Assembly: GCF_004358205.1 (NCBI RefSeq)
Contig: NZ_SMYO01000026.1
Coordinates: 1-46,678, forward strand
Length of the DNA stretch: 46,678 nt
Origin: Bacillus salipaludis
Lineage (GTDB): Bacteria > Bacillota > Bacilli > Bacillales_B > DSM-18226
Direction: 5' to 3'
Under the pieces are notes generated by a model. It was not told the DNA's origin, searched no databases, and worked only from the letters and a program-made list of their open reading frames with translations. The position numbers and the translations under genes are program-made. Below, in pieces: positions 25,227-33,104 of this stretch (its first letter is position 1; the number at the start of each line of letters is the position of its first letter).

Positions 25227-25607
25227 TCAACTTTTTGCCTCAGCAATCAATTCAATTTCAATCATTGCATTCATAGGTAATTTTGCTACCTGAATGGTAC
25301 TCCTAGCTGGAAAAGGCTCCGAAAAATATTCAGCATAAATTTTATTTACAGTTTGAAAATCAGATAAATCAGTTACAAATATAGTTGTTTTCAAAACTGA
25401 ATTCATTTCAAGATCTTTTTCTATTAAAATATGCTTTAAATTTTCTAAACATTGTCTTGCTTGATCTTCAATGCCTATAGCTAATTTATTAGTATTAGGA
25501 TTTAAAGGGAGTTGCCCCGAAATATAGAGATTCCCTTTTGATAGTACCGCTTGGGAATATGGCCCAATAGGTTGTGGTGCATTACTTGTTAAAACTGCTT
25601 CTTTCAT
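25227..25607 (-). CDS. RidA-family enamine/imine deaminase
   Basis: The 126-residue protein matches the RidA (YjgF/YER057c/UK114) family along its whole length: APQPIGPYSQAV near the start, SGQLPLNP, and the C-terminal FPARSTIQVAKLP with the conserved Arg that binds the substrate carboxylate, then IEIELIA. RidA hydrolyses reactive enamines and imines made by PLP enzymes and by amine or amino-acid oxidation. Its place between an MFS carrier and a TIM-barrel enzyme, near a DauR-like regulator, suggests that the imported compound carries nitrogen. The start follows AAAAAGGAG. Confidence 0.9.
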   Translation of the reverse strand: MKEAVLTSNAPQPIGPYSQAVLSKGNLYISGQLPLNPNTNKLAIGIEDQARQCLENLKHILIEKDLEMNSVLKTTIFVTDLSDFQTVNKIYAEYFSEPFPARSTIQVAKLPMNAMIEIELIAEAKS

Positions 25608-25677
25608 AATAAAAACTCCTTTTTATCTATAATATTTTTCTAGTAATAAAAAATTAAGAATTCATTTGACTATTATC

Positions 25678-26961
25678 CTAATTTTGGATATTGTGTTTTT
25701 TCTTGTTTACAATTTTAACCAAATGGTTACTAATAATAAAACCCATACCTGCAAAAGCAATCATTATCAAAAATACATATCTATATCCGGCAATTCCAGG
25801 TTTGTGATCCAGAATATAACCATACATGGTAAAGGCGAAAATTTGAGGAGCATAACCAACTAAACAAGCTACTGAAGCGGCAGCACCGCTTATTTCTTTC
25901 GGAATATCAATTTCATCTAATGGGGCAAAAAACACAGCCCGTTGAGTAAATACAATCGCTCCAAAGCCAAGTGTTGTTATCACTCCTATATAAATATTCA
26001 TTTTTCCATGTGGAAGCATAATAAAAATTGCCATTGCAATAATGGATAAGAGAAAAGCAAATCTAAGGTATTTTGTCGCCGATTTAAATTTTTTATCCGC
26101 TAAGAATCCACCGATGGGACCTCCTATTATTTTTAATCCGTATTGATTTATGATTCCGTATACACCAACTAATGCTACCGGCATCCCATAAACTTCTTTC
26201 AGAAACGGAATAAAGTAAGTTAAACCTGCGTAAACCGTATAAACGCAAAATATTGTAAATGAGGCAAACCACAGAATGGGATTTTTAATTGCTTGAATCG
26301 CACCTTTCAAAGCTACTTTATTTTTACTAATTTCTTCTCCACCCTTATCAAATGTTTGAAGAATTATATCGTCCTCTAAAAAGAAATAACTTATAATACC
26401 GACAATAATTATAATCAAGGCAAAAAATAAAATTGCAGCTCTGAAACCTAATGACTTAGACCCTAAACATATAAATATACCTAAGGCAGAAAATGCAACG
26501 ATTGTATCTACAATACCTCGGCCAGCTTCAAGAAATCCAAACATCCTGCCTTGTTGATCGGACTCTCCAAGTAATTTAACGGATTTTATCAACACAGGCC
26601 AAAAAGCAGTCTCTGTAAATAAAGCCATTACTCCCCAAGAAGCTAAAATTCCATAATAACCAGGAAAAGTAGATAAATAAATCCCAGTTACACCCACGCC
26701 AACCAATCCAATCGGAATTAACGTCCTTTTAGAAAACCTACCAGCGATGTAAATGGAGGATGCATAACCAATTGCTTGTACAATAGCATATACAGATATT
26801 GCAAAACCTATTTGCGTATGTGAAAGGTGAAAATATTTTTGCATTGGAATGTAAAAAGCATCTTTTAAGGATGATAATTTATATATTGTTCCTCCACCCA
26901 AAATTAAAATACATAAGGTAAACCATTTTTTAACCTGCGTCTTTGCTACTTCTATAAACAT
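25678..26961 (-). CDS. MFS transporter, paralogue 1
   Basis: The carrier has about 427 residues and 12 predicted membrane helices. It is closely similar to the carrier encoded at 29094-30374: both share a GTIYKL-x-x-LKDAFY-x-PMQ segment after the first helix, and EVYGMPVALVGVYGIINQYG here matches EVYALPVVLIGAYGIINQYG there. It is therefore a duplicated subfamily rather than two unrelated MFS members. The substrate is unknown. The start at 26961 follows GGGGGTG very closely; a TTG 9 nt earlier is an alternative. A cre-like box (26978-26991) lies just upstream, and the YheO-like regulator is transcribed divergently. Confidence 0.82.
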   Translation of the reverse strand: MFIEVAKTQVKKWFTLCILILGGGTIYKLSSLKDAFYIPMQKYFHLSHTQIGFAISVYAIVQAIGYASSIYIAGRFSKRTLIPIGLVGVGVTGIYLSTFPGYYGILASWGVMALFTETAFWPVLIKSVKLLGESDQQGRMFGFLEAGRGIVDTIVAFSALGIFICLGSKSLGFRAAILFFALIIIIVGIISYFFLEDDIILQTFDKGGEEISKNKVALKGAIQAIKNPILWFASFTIFCVYTVYAGLTYFIPFLKEVYGMPVALVGVYGIINQYGLKIIGGPIGGFLADKKFKSATKYLRFAFLLSIIAMAIFIMLPHGKMNIYIGVITTLGFGAIVFTQRAVFFAPLDEIDIPKEISGAAASVACLVGYAPQIFAFTMYGYILDHKPGIAGYRYVFLIMIAFAGMGFIISNHLVKIVNKKKHNIQN

Positions 26962-26977
26962 CACCCCCAAATAAATT

Positions 26978-26991
26978 TAAAAACGCTTACA
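26978..26991. promoter_or_regulatory. cre-like box before the MFS-RidA-epimerase operon
   Basis: On the minus strand TGTAAGCGTTTTTA matches the cre consensus TGWAANCGNTNWCA at 13 of 14 positions. It is 16 bp upstream of the carrier start, so CcpA binding would block transcription by a roadblock. Around it, 26990-27035 is an AT-rich ATAATAAT/ATTATTAT inverted repeat that could be an operator for the divergent regulator. Confidence 0.6.
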
Positions 26992-27126
26992 TAATAATAA
27001 AAAATTATCAATAATAATAATTTATTATCACTTAGGATATAGTATACTGTTAAATGAGACAAAAGACAAGACGCAATATTTACAAAATTAAAATACACAT
27101 TTTAATTTGAAAGGACTATTATTAAG

Positions 27127-27792
27127 ATGCCAAACAAAGAAACTTTAGAGAAATATAAACCAATGGTGAAATTTATTTATGAAATCACTGGACCTAATTG
27201 TGAAGTTATTCTTCATGATATTAATAAACCGGATTCTTCCATTATTGCTTTATCTGGTAACTTGAGTGGACGCTGCCTAGGTGGCCCCCTAACAGATATG
27301 GCTTTAAAAATACTAAAAAGTAAAAGGTACTTAACGGAGGACCACGTTACAAATTATAAATCGATAACCAGTGACGGAAGGGTTTGTCGATCTTCTACTT
27401 TTTTTATAAAAGACTCACAAAGTAATTTAATTGGGATATTGTGTATTAATATTTTAGTATCTCCTTTATTGGATATTCGAAATAAGATAGATGAGTTAAT
27501 TCACTTAAATGAATTAACTAAATTTATTGACCTATCTAATAGCCCATCTACAAAACAAGATGAAACTCTTGGGCAAAATCTTGAAGAATTAATGAATTCA
27601 CTGATTGAAGAAGTATTAGAAAATTATAATACCGATATAAATGAATTGAGTCCTCGACAAAAGAATAAAATTATTTCTGAGTTAAATGAAAAAGGTGTTT
27701 TTCTACTTAAAGGTGGAATTACTGAAGTTGCTAAAAGAATCGGGATGTCAGAACCAAGTGTTTATCGATATTTAGCAAAGATTAAAAAATAA
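27127..27792 (+). CDS. YheO/DauR-like transcriptional regulator
   Basis: The 221-residue protein has an N-terminal PAS-like YheO domain (about 1-120). The domain contains the family patterns GPNCEVILHDI, NLSGRCLGGPLTD, NYKSITSDGRVCRSSTFFI and IGILCINI. The C-terminal HTH (about 165-221) reads KGGITEVAKRIGMSEPSVYRYL. Members include DauR, the repressor of D-arginine catabolism in Pseudomonas, and many sit beside RidA genes, as here. It is divergent from the MFS-RidA-epimerase group and is its most likely regulator, sensing a small ligand by the PAS-like domain. GAAAGGA lies 11 nt before the ATG. Confidence 0.85.
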   Translation: MPNKETLEKYKPMVKFIYEITGPNCEVILHDINKPDSSIIALSGNLSGRCLGGPLTDMALKILKSKRYLTEDHVTNYKSITSDGRVCRSSTFFIKDSQSNLIGILCINILVSPLLDIRNKIDELIHLNELTKFIDLSNSPSTKQDETLGQNLEELMNSLIEEVLENYNTDINELSPRQKNKIISELNEKGVFLLKGGITEVAKRIGMSEPSVYRYLAKIKK

Positions 27793-27838
27793 TTTTGGTT
27801 CTGAAACAAAGTATTGGTAACATTATTCCGCAAGCATA

Positions 27839-27953
27839 AAGGTCGCAAGCGGCGGTAACCCACAATCAGCTGTACAGGGAGGAATGCTAGGGCTTCCAAT
27901 CGCATTTGCCATTATCGGTGGGATGCAAGAGAATTTTGCACAATTATTTATAA
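27839..27953 (+). pseudogene. Fragment of a luciferase-like flavin oxidoreductase
   Basis: A short plus-strand frame reads VASGGNPQSAVQGGMLGLP, then AFAIIGGMQENFAQLF. This matches the pattern of LLM-class flavin-dependent oxidoreductases (a GGTPESV-x-R-A-x-x-x-GLP segment followed by AIIGG-x-x-x-x-F). No start or further domain remains and flanking codons do not continue the similarity. It is a relic of about 38 codons between two regulators. Confidence 0.55.
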
Positions 27954-28024
27954 CCACCCGTTGAACTGTGGTCATGACTTTACCTGCTCAAAAACAAATT
28001 TAGGTTTCAATGCGTCAATGGATA

Positions 28025-28070
28025 CTAAAAGAACTGGGATGCTATGACACATAGATCCCAGTTCTTTTAG
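28025..28070. terminator. Bidirectional terminator between convergent regulators
   Basis: A 16-bp perfect stem CTAAAAGAACTGGGAT/ATCCCAGTTCTTTTAG has a 14-nt loop. It lies 9 bp after the DeoR-type gene and serves both converging transcripts. Confidence 0.85.
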
Positions 28071-28079
28071 ATTAATTTG

Positions 28080-28868
28080 TCATGGACGTACAATTGGAAT
28101 ATGTGCATCTTCAAAGGGGCCCATCTGTAGCTCTGTGGCATAAGAATCCGTTATAATTTGGCTAATTCTGTTTACATCGCACATTTTTATAAGTGAATTA
28201 ACACCTAACTTACTGCTGTCAGCTATTACAATTGTTTTATCGGAGCACTCCATCATTTTCCCTTGTACTTCAATCTCATCCACACGTTGGTAGGTGACAC
28301 CATGTTCAACGGAAATGCCACAAGTAGTAAGGAAAAATGTGTTGATTCTTAGCTTTGCGAAAATTAAAGTTGCGATATCTGATGTAAAAGCAGCTTCATC
28401 CGGTTTGAATATACCGCCTGTAAGAACTAATGTAATTCCATGGGCATCGGATAGCTCGTTAGCTATAGCCAAGGAGTTTGTAACAATAGTCAATGAATGG
28501 AATTTTCTCTTTATTACTCTTGCTAATTGGTATGAAGTAGTGCCGGAGTCGAGCGCTACAGACTGCCCCTCTTTAATATACTGAGCTGCCAACTCTGCAA
28601 CCTCTATTTTGCTTTTTATGTTTTGCTCCCCACGTTGGTGGAAAGGTTCATATATGTTACTGCTTATTATACTGTCTCTTGAATCCTGCTCCAAAAGTAT
28701 GGCCCCTCCATGTGTACGCTGCAAAAGTCCTTGAGATTCCATGTTTTCAAGATCTCGCCTTATTGTTTCAGAAGACACATCAAGTTTTTCTTTAAGTGTA
28801 GAAGTTTTGATACTGCCGGTTTCTTTCATCAAATTGAGTATTTCGCGATATCGTTGTTCTACCAGCAT
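28080..28868 (-). CDS. DeoR-family transcriptional repressor
   Basis: The protein has about 262 residues. The N-terminal DeoR HTH (1-57) contains the signature LDVSSETIRRDLENMESQGL, and the HGGAI segment follows. The C-terminal DeoRC sugar-phosphate sensor domain has LDSGTTSYQLA and VTNSLAIANEL motifs and ends with a TDS-type segment. Such repressors respond to a sugar phosphate. It is divergent from the second MFS gene, with tandem repeats in the 225-bp gap. I chose the ATG at 28868 because MLVEQRYREIL aligns with normal DeoR starts; the open frame runs to 28946, and the ribosome site is weak in either case. Confidence 0.86.
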   Translation of the reverse strand: MLVEQRYREILNLMKETGSIKTSTLKEKLDVSSETIRRDLENMESQGLLQRTHGGAILLEQDSRDSIISSNIYEPFHQRGEQNIKSKIEVAELAAQYIKEGQSVALDSGTTSYQLARVIKRKFHSLTIVTNSLAIANELSDAHGITLVLTGGIFKPDEAAFTSDIATLIFAKLRINTFFLTTCGISVEHGVTYQRVDEIEVQGKMMECSDKTIVIADSSKLGVNSLIKMCDVNRISQIITDSYATELQMGPFEDAHIPIVRP

Positions 28869-28937
28869 ACTTGCACCATCTTTCATTTTGGTAAATAGAA
28901 GTTGACTTCGTATCTTATAATACCACAGGATAACATG

Positions 28938-29045
28938 ATAACTCAATTTTATTCACCCAAAAACACAAAAATATACACACATTAACACATAAACACACAA
29001 AAAAACACAAAAAGACTTGAATTAACACACAAACGCATATATAAT
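28938..29045 (+). promoter_or_regulatory. SigA promoter with tandem operator-like repeats
   Basis: TTGAAT (29017-29022), a 17-bp spacer and TATAAT (29040-29045) form a good SigA promoter for the MFS gene. ATTAACACACAAACGCAT (29021-29038) fills the spacer, and a copy, ATTAACACATAAACACAC, lies 40 bp upstream at 28981-28998. The plus strand has no G from 28938 to 29013, with repeated AACACA units. These repeats are the likely operators of the divergent DeoR-type repressor. Confidence 0.78.
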
Positions 29046-29093
29046 GTGGTCAAGTAATATTGCTGCAAAAATTATTAAATGGAGAGTGAGTCT

Positions 29094-30374
29094 ATGGCTG
29101 TGGTTGAGACGAATTTGGAAAAGAAAAGTTCTGTAAAATGGCTTTCCTTTGGTACTTTAATGTTGGGGGCAGGCACTATTTACAAGTTGGGTGCCTTGAA
29201 AGATGCTTTCTATGTGCCCATGCAGGAATTTATGGGACTTTCCAACACACAAATCGGCGTTGCAATGAGCGTTGCTGGCCTCATTTCCACTTTTGGCTTT
29301 TTAGCGTCTATTTATCTTACCGACCGGATTTCAAAAAAAATTATGATTCCACTTTCTCTAGTAGGTACAGGATTGCTAGGCTTGACATTGTCTACTTTTC
29401 CTAGTTATAGTATGTTCCTTGTTATCTACTGTTTGTTGGCTGTGTGTGCTGATATGTTGTTCTGGCCAACAATGCTAAAATCAGTACGTCTTCTTGGAAA
29501 CGAGTATGAACAGGGGCGTATGTTCGGTATTCTGGAAGGCGGACGCGGACTCATAGATACCATTACTGCCTTTGGCGCTCTGGGCGTTTTTGCCGCTTTT
29601 GGAAGCAATGAATCAGGCTTAAAGGCTGCTATCCTTTTCTACTCTGCTGTTCCATTTGTCATAGGTTTAATTTCTTATATTTTATTAGAGCCAGATGTAA
29701 TCTCCGATACTAACGCAAAAGGTGAAAAGATTGGCAAGAACAAAATTGCTCTTGGTGGCATGATGCGTGCACTGAGGAATAAGAACATTTGGCTAGTGGC
29801 ATTCAACGTATTTTCAGTTTACAGTGTATACTGTGGTCTTACTTATTTCATTCCTTTCCTAAAAGAAGTCTATGCACTTCCTGTCGTACTTATTGGAGCT
29901 TATGGGATTATCAACCAATACGGTCTTAAAATGCTTGGCGGTCCAATAGGTGGCCTTATTACAGATAAGGTACTACATTCTCCAACTAGGTTCATGCGCA
30001 TTGTTTTTGTGATTACAGGTGTGGCACTGGTCGTGTTTGCTTTTCTGCCACACAGAAGTATCAATGTATATGTTGGTGTAGTTTCGACTCTTAGCATTGG
30101 CGCTTGTGTATTCAGTATGCGTGCGGTATTCTTTGCACCTATGGAAGAGATAAATGTACCCCGTGAAATTACTGGCTCTGCAATGTCTTTAGGCGCATTT
30201 ATCGGCTATTTGCCTGGAGCATTCCTCTACACCGTGTATGGTAGCATTCTAGACAATATGCCTGGTTTATCCGGATACAAAACTATTTTCCTAATCATGG
30301 CTGCATTTGCAGCTGCAGGTTTCCTCTTGAGTAGCTACATACTCGGTATTATCAAAAAAGAGCAAGCCAAATAA
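29094..30374 (+). CDS. MFS transporter, paralogue 2
   Basis: The 426-residue, 12-helix carrier is paralogous to the product of 25678-26961 over its full length. Shared anchors include GTIYKL, LKDAFY-x-PMQ, EQGRMFG-x-LE-x-GRG in the middle, and a RAVFFAP segment late in the protein. I chose 29094 because GGAG lies 9 nt before this ATG; the open frame begins at 29079 on an ATG that overlaps the site. The gene has its own promoter and repressor and no adjacent enzyme genes, so it may be a duplicate with different regulation that feeds the same pathway. The substrate is unknown. Confidence 0.83.
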   Translation: MAVVETNLEKKSSVKWLSFGTLMLGAGTIYKLGALKDAFYVPMQEFMGLSNTQIGVAMSVAGLISTFGFLASIYLTDRISKKIMIPLSLVGTGLLGLTLSTFPSYSMFLVIYCLLAVCADMLFWPTMLKSVRLLGNEYEQGRMFGILEGGRGLIDTITAFGALGVFAAFGSNESGLKAAILFYSAVPFVIGLISYILLEPDVISDTNAKGEKIGKNKIALGGMMRALRNKNIWLVAFNVFSVYSVYCGLTYFIPFLKEVYALPVVLIGAYGIINQYGLKMLGGPIGGLITDKVLHSPTRFMRIVFVITGVALVVFAFLPHRSINVYVGVVSTLSIGACVFSMRAVFFAPMEEINVPREITGSAMSLGAFIGYLPGAFLYTVYGSILDNMPGLSGYKTIFLIMAAFAAAGFLLSSYILGIIKKEQAK

Positions 30375-30524
30375 ACATATATTGGGGTACCACCAGCAAA
30401 CCGCATTTCAGTTCGTGGAAGAATTTATGCTAATGGCTTAATTTTTTCCTTGAACACTTTAGTCACGATAAGGCATATCATTTTTGGGATACCTTTTTAA
30501 TATCTTTAAAGCTAAAGCTTCGTT

Positions 30525-30549
30525 AAAACACTCTTAAGAGTGTTTTTTT
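30525..30549 (+). terminator. Terminator downstream of the second MFS gene
   Basis: AACACTCTTAAGAGTGTT is a perfect 18-bp palindrome followed by seven T residues in total. It lies 150 bp after the MFS stop. The rest of 30375-30734 shows no gene. Confidence 0.8.
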
Positions 30550-30734
30550 GTTGTAATATACTAAAAAAGACAAAATAAAAAGAGCCTTTTAGCTCCTACC
30601 CTAATATTTGCCCCATCCTACGATTGATACCACTGATGGCCACGCTTTCCATCCAACCCACATCTTTTTCCCAAACGCCATTACAATCTGGCCAGTTTGT
30701 TGAATTCCTTGATTTGAAAAGGCCTTTGCTTTTG

Positions 30735-30851
30735 CTAAAAAAGATTATTTTGACGAGTTTCTTCTATATATATACTGATACTTTTCGCTTCTCTTTCGTA
30801 CTCCTTAACTAACTTATAAAAAGTGGTCTTTTTAACACCTATTTCTTGCAA
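30735..30851 (-). pseudogene. C-terminal scrap of a serine recombinase (resolvase)
   Basis: A minus-strand frame reads LQEIGVKKTTFYKLVKEYE, the HTH pattern found at the C-terminus of resolvase/invertase-type serine recombinases, followed by about 17 codons to a stop at 30735. It has no start and joins the agmatinase remnant directly at 30851. It shows that recombination truncated both genes. Confidence 0.55.
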
Positions 30852-31773
30852 TCTGGGCCGGACTGAATCGACCTGATATGAATTTCGATGATGCCGATGT
30901 TGTTTTTTATGGGATTCCCTATGACGGAGGCCTCAGCTTCCGATCTGGAGCAAAAGAAGGTCCCCGGGCCGTCCGCGAAATCACATATACCATTCCTCCG
31001 ACAACGGAAAGATGGGAAGATCTCTCCTCACTACGTATTCTAGAAGTCGGTGATATCAATGGTGAAAACCGTGAAAAAATGTTTCAACAAGCTGAAGAAA
31101 CAGCCTTTTCTATCATAAAAGCAGGAAAGATGTTAACCATGATAAGAGGAGATCATTCAACTACCATACCGGTTATGCGAGGGATTAACCGAGCCTTGAA
31201 TAAGCCTTTTGGAATTATTCATATTGATGCCCACTTTGATTTGTGCAACGAAATGGGAGGAGATCATTTGTCCCATGGTTCTACTGAACGCCGTGCGTTA
31301 GAATTAGAAAATGTCCCGGATACGGAGAGTATCTTTTTTGTTGGAATCCGTTCGGTGGAATCGGAAGAACTTCAATTTATTCAGCAAAATAAGATGAACA
31401 TTATTAAAGCCTTAGAAGTTCGCCATGATGGTGTTGACAAAGCACTAGAAACCATTAAGGAAAAAATGGCCCGTTTTGAGAATATTTATATTACTATTGA
31501 TATCGATTCGCTTGACCCGCTTATGCCCCGGGTACCGGAACTCCTCAATTTGGCGGGTTAGATAGCCGTGAACTCCTTGACTTATTGTACGATTTGTTTG
31601 AACTGCCGATCATTGGATTTGATGTGGTAGAAATATCGCCGAAATTGGATAATTCTTCGCTTGCGGTGTTTGCTGCCAGAAAGCTCATAACGGATTCTGG
31701 GGTCATCATCTGCGTAAAAACAAAGAAATACGGGGAAAATACCGAAAATAAGGAAAGGGATAAGGATATTTAG
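30851..31773 (+). pseudogene. Agmatinase/arginase-family gene, truncated and frameshifted
   Basis: The frame enters without a start as WAGLNRPDMNFDDADVVFYG and runs through ureohydrolase motifs: GIPYDGG, SFRSGAKEGPRAVRE, RGDHSTT (usually GGDHS), IDAHFDL, SHGS and the manganese motif DIDSLDP. After LDP a one-base deletion, a missing G near 31519, shifts the frame to a stop at 31559. Restoring it gives AYAPGTGTPQFGGLDSREL and reading continues to 31773. About 40 N-terminal residues are missing at the junction with the recombinase scrap. The intact enzyme would make putrescine and urea from agmatine or a related guanidine. It is now inactive unless the frameshift is a sequencing error, and the lost N-terminus argues against that. 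Confidence 0.85.
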
Positions 31774-31797
31774 ATCATAAAGACTCCATTTTTAAAG

Positions 31798-31833
31798 AAG
31801 CACACTGAGATTTCAGTGTGTTTCTTCTTTTTG
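31798..31833 (+). terminator. Terminator of the agmatinase remnant
   Basis: CACACTGA pairs with TCAGTGTG across a short loop and is followed by TTTCTTCTTTTT on the plus strand. Confidence 0.8.
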
Positions 31834-32044
31834 TTCTTTATTTAATAATGTTAAACCCTTGGATTAGACATTGGTTAACGGGGTACCGCCAACAAAATTC
31901 GGTTATCTATACTGAAGTATTTGTCTTGATAACGAGCCTTTCCATCATCAAATTCACAACGGTTAGTAGCCTTGAAGGCGAATACCACACACAATAGGGC
32001 GTTCTCAAGCCCTTATTATCTAAGATAAGGTATTTGATGCCTTC
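31834..32044. other. Gene-free stretch
   Basis: No coding sequence is recognised. GGGGTACC(A/G)CCA(G/A)CAAA occurs here (31883-31898) and after the second MFS gene (30385-30400), hinting at a short shared remnant. Confidence 0.3.
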
Positions 32045-32238
32045 TCAGAGCATACATTGAAAACGCAGTTTACTGAATGGAGTTTTTTATATACTTTCCA
32101 TACTCCATTGCCGTTTTCAAAGTCATCGATAAACGACACTTTTCCAATGACTCTTTATTTACCTATTGTTACTGATTTTAATGCTCCTACTAAGACACAA
32201 CGTTCTGGAATATGCTTACGTGCTTCAGACCATTTCAT
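32045..32238 (-). pseudogene. Small decayed gene with in-frame stop
   Basis: From ATG 32238, after a GGAGG-containing stretch, the frame reads MKWSEARKHIPERCVLVGAL and meets a TAA at 32155. In the same frame it continues VIGKVSFIDDFENGNGVWKVYKKLH. The halves resemble the two ends of a short Bacillus protein type (a WSEAR-x-x-x-P start and a VIDDF...WKVYKKLH continuation). I take it as an inactivated small gene. I know no function for it. Confidence 0.5.
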
Positions 32239-32364
32239 TTACATGCGCCTCCGCCTAAATAAGATAAAAAATAACATTCCACTCTTTTGAAAGATTTCAA
32301 CATAAATTATCTGTATTCTAACAGCGTACCATCCTTCGCTCCCTTAAACATCTTACCCAAGAAA

Positions 32365-32393
32365 AGAGCCCATCATTTTTCAAGATGGGCTCT
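32365..32393 (-). terminator. Terminator downstream of the 77-codon ORF
   Basis: A perfect 10-bp stem AGAGCCCATC/GATGGGCTCT is followed by a TTTTCTT tail on the minus strand, 66 bp after the ORF. Confidence 0.75.
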
Positions 32394-32458
32394 ATAATAA
32401 ATACGATTTCTTTTCCGATTGGTTTTATATCATTTGGCTTATTTCTCTCTTGTGACTG

Positions 32459-32692
32459 CTATTCAGCCCCAGTTGTTTGAACCTTAGGTTGTTTCGTAAT
32501 TCCACTAGGACCTAGAGATTGGTAATTATTAAGATCAATCGGTTTAAATCCTTTTGGTGTATAGAACCGTAATAAATCTTTATTGACCACTGCATCGGAC
32601 ATTTGAAGTTCTGTGGTGATTTTATCATTAATGGATTTATAGGAAAGCAAACAATTCCATAAAATAAAAGCAGAGTATAGGAAATTTCCCAT
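32459..32692 (-). CDS. Uncertain 77-codon ORF, possibly a gene tail
   Basis: The first half of the peptide (GNFLYSAFILWNCLLSYKS) and the second half look unlike each other. The second (MSDAVVNKDLLRFYTPKGFK and the following PIDLNNYQSLGPSG) looks coding, and a terminator follows. It may be the 3' end of a larger lost gene rather than a real small protein. I do not recognise it and no convincing ribosome site precedes the ATG. Confidence 0.3.
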   Translation of the reverse strand: MGNFLYSAFILWNCLLSYKSINDKITTELQMSDAVVNKDLLRFYTPKGFKPIDLNNYQSLGPSGITKQPKVQTTGAE

Positions 32693-32755
32693 ACTCTGTT
32701 TCTATTGTTCTCCATACCAGATCAGACCTCCGGTTTTCCTACAGGTCTTATTTGC

Positions 32756-32884
32756 TTAAAAAGGCTCGATGGCTTTCTCGTTTTTACCAGTTTGAGGCTG
32801 ATTTTCAATGCTTCTTGCTTCGACTTCCTTAGGAATTTCTTTAAGGTGTTTATTTACTTCTTCCACTTGATTAGTTGTTCTCAT
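32756..32884 (-). CDS. Hypothetical 42-residue protein
   Basis: The short minus-strand frame from ATG 32884 reads MRTTNQVEEVNKHLKEIPKE and ends KNEKAIEPF. It is strongly helical and charged. The same frame is open upstream into LRFLKVDE, so it could be the tail of a slightly longer protein with a non-ATG start. A weak AGTGGA lies upstream. Composition favours real coding sequence, but I recognise no family. Confidence 0.4.
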   Translation of the reverse strand: MRTTNQVEEVNKHLKEIPKEVEARSIENQPQTGKNEKAIEPF

Positions 32885-33061
32885 TTCATCCACTTTCAAA
32901 AACCTCAATTCATTAAAATATTTTGATAAATATAGTATGTAGCAATAACGAAGATTTTATGTCCCGCTTAGTCAGAACTGTATACTGTGCCCAAGGGTTC
33001 ATTTAATATAAATTTTCAAAAAAGGTGGCGTCCATTCAACGTACTTGTGTACCTGCAAGTA

Positions 33062-33090
33062 AAGGCCATGTCTAGGACATGGCCTTCTTC
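33062..33090 (-). terminator. Terminator of the S53 peptidase gene
   Basis: An 11-bp perfect stem AAGGCCATGTC/GACATGGCCTT has a 3-nt loop, 15 bp after the peptidase stop. Its T-run is poorer on the minus strand than on the plus strand. Confidence 0.7.
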
Positions 33091-33104
33091 TTAAACATAG
33101 TTGT

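Noticed and set aside
28938..29013. CRISPR-like array in the repeated AACACA region
   Set aside because: The units are short, irregular and without spacers; an operator region fits better.
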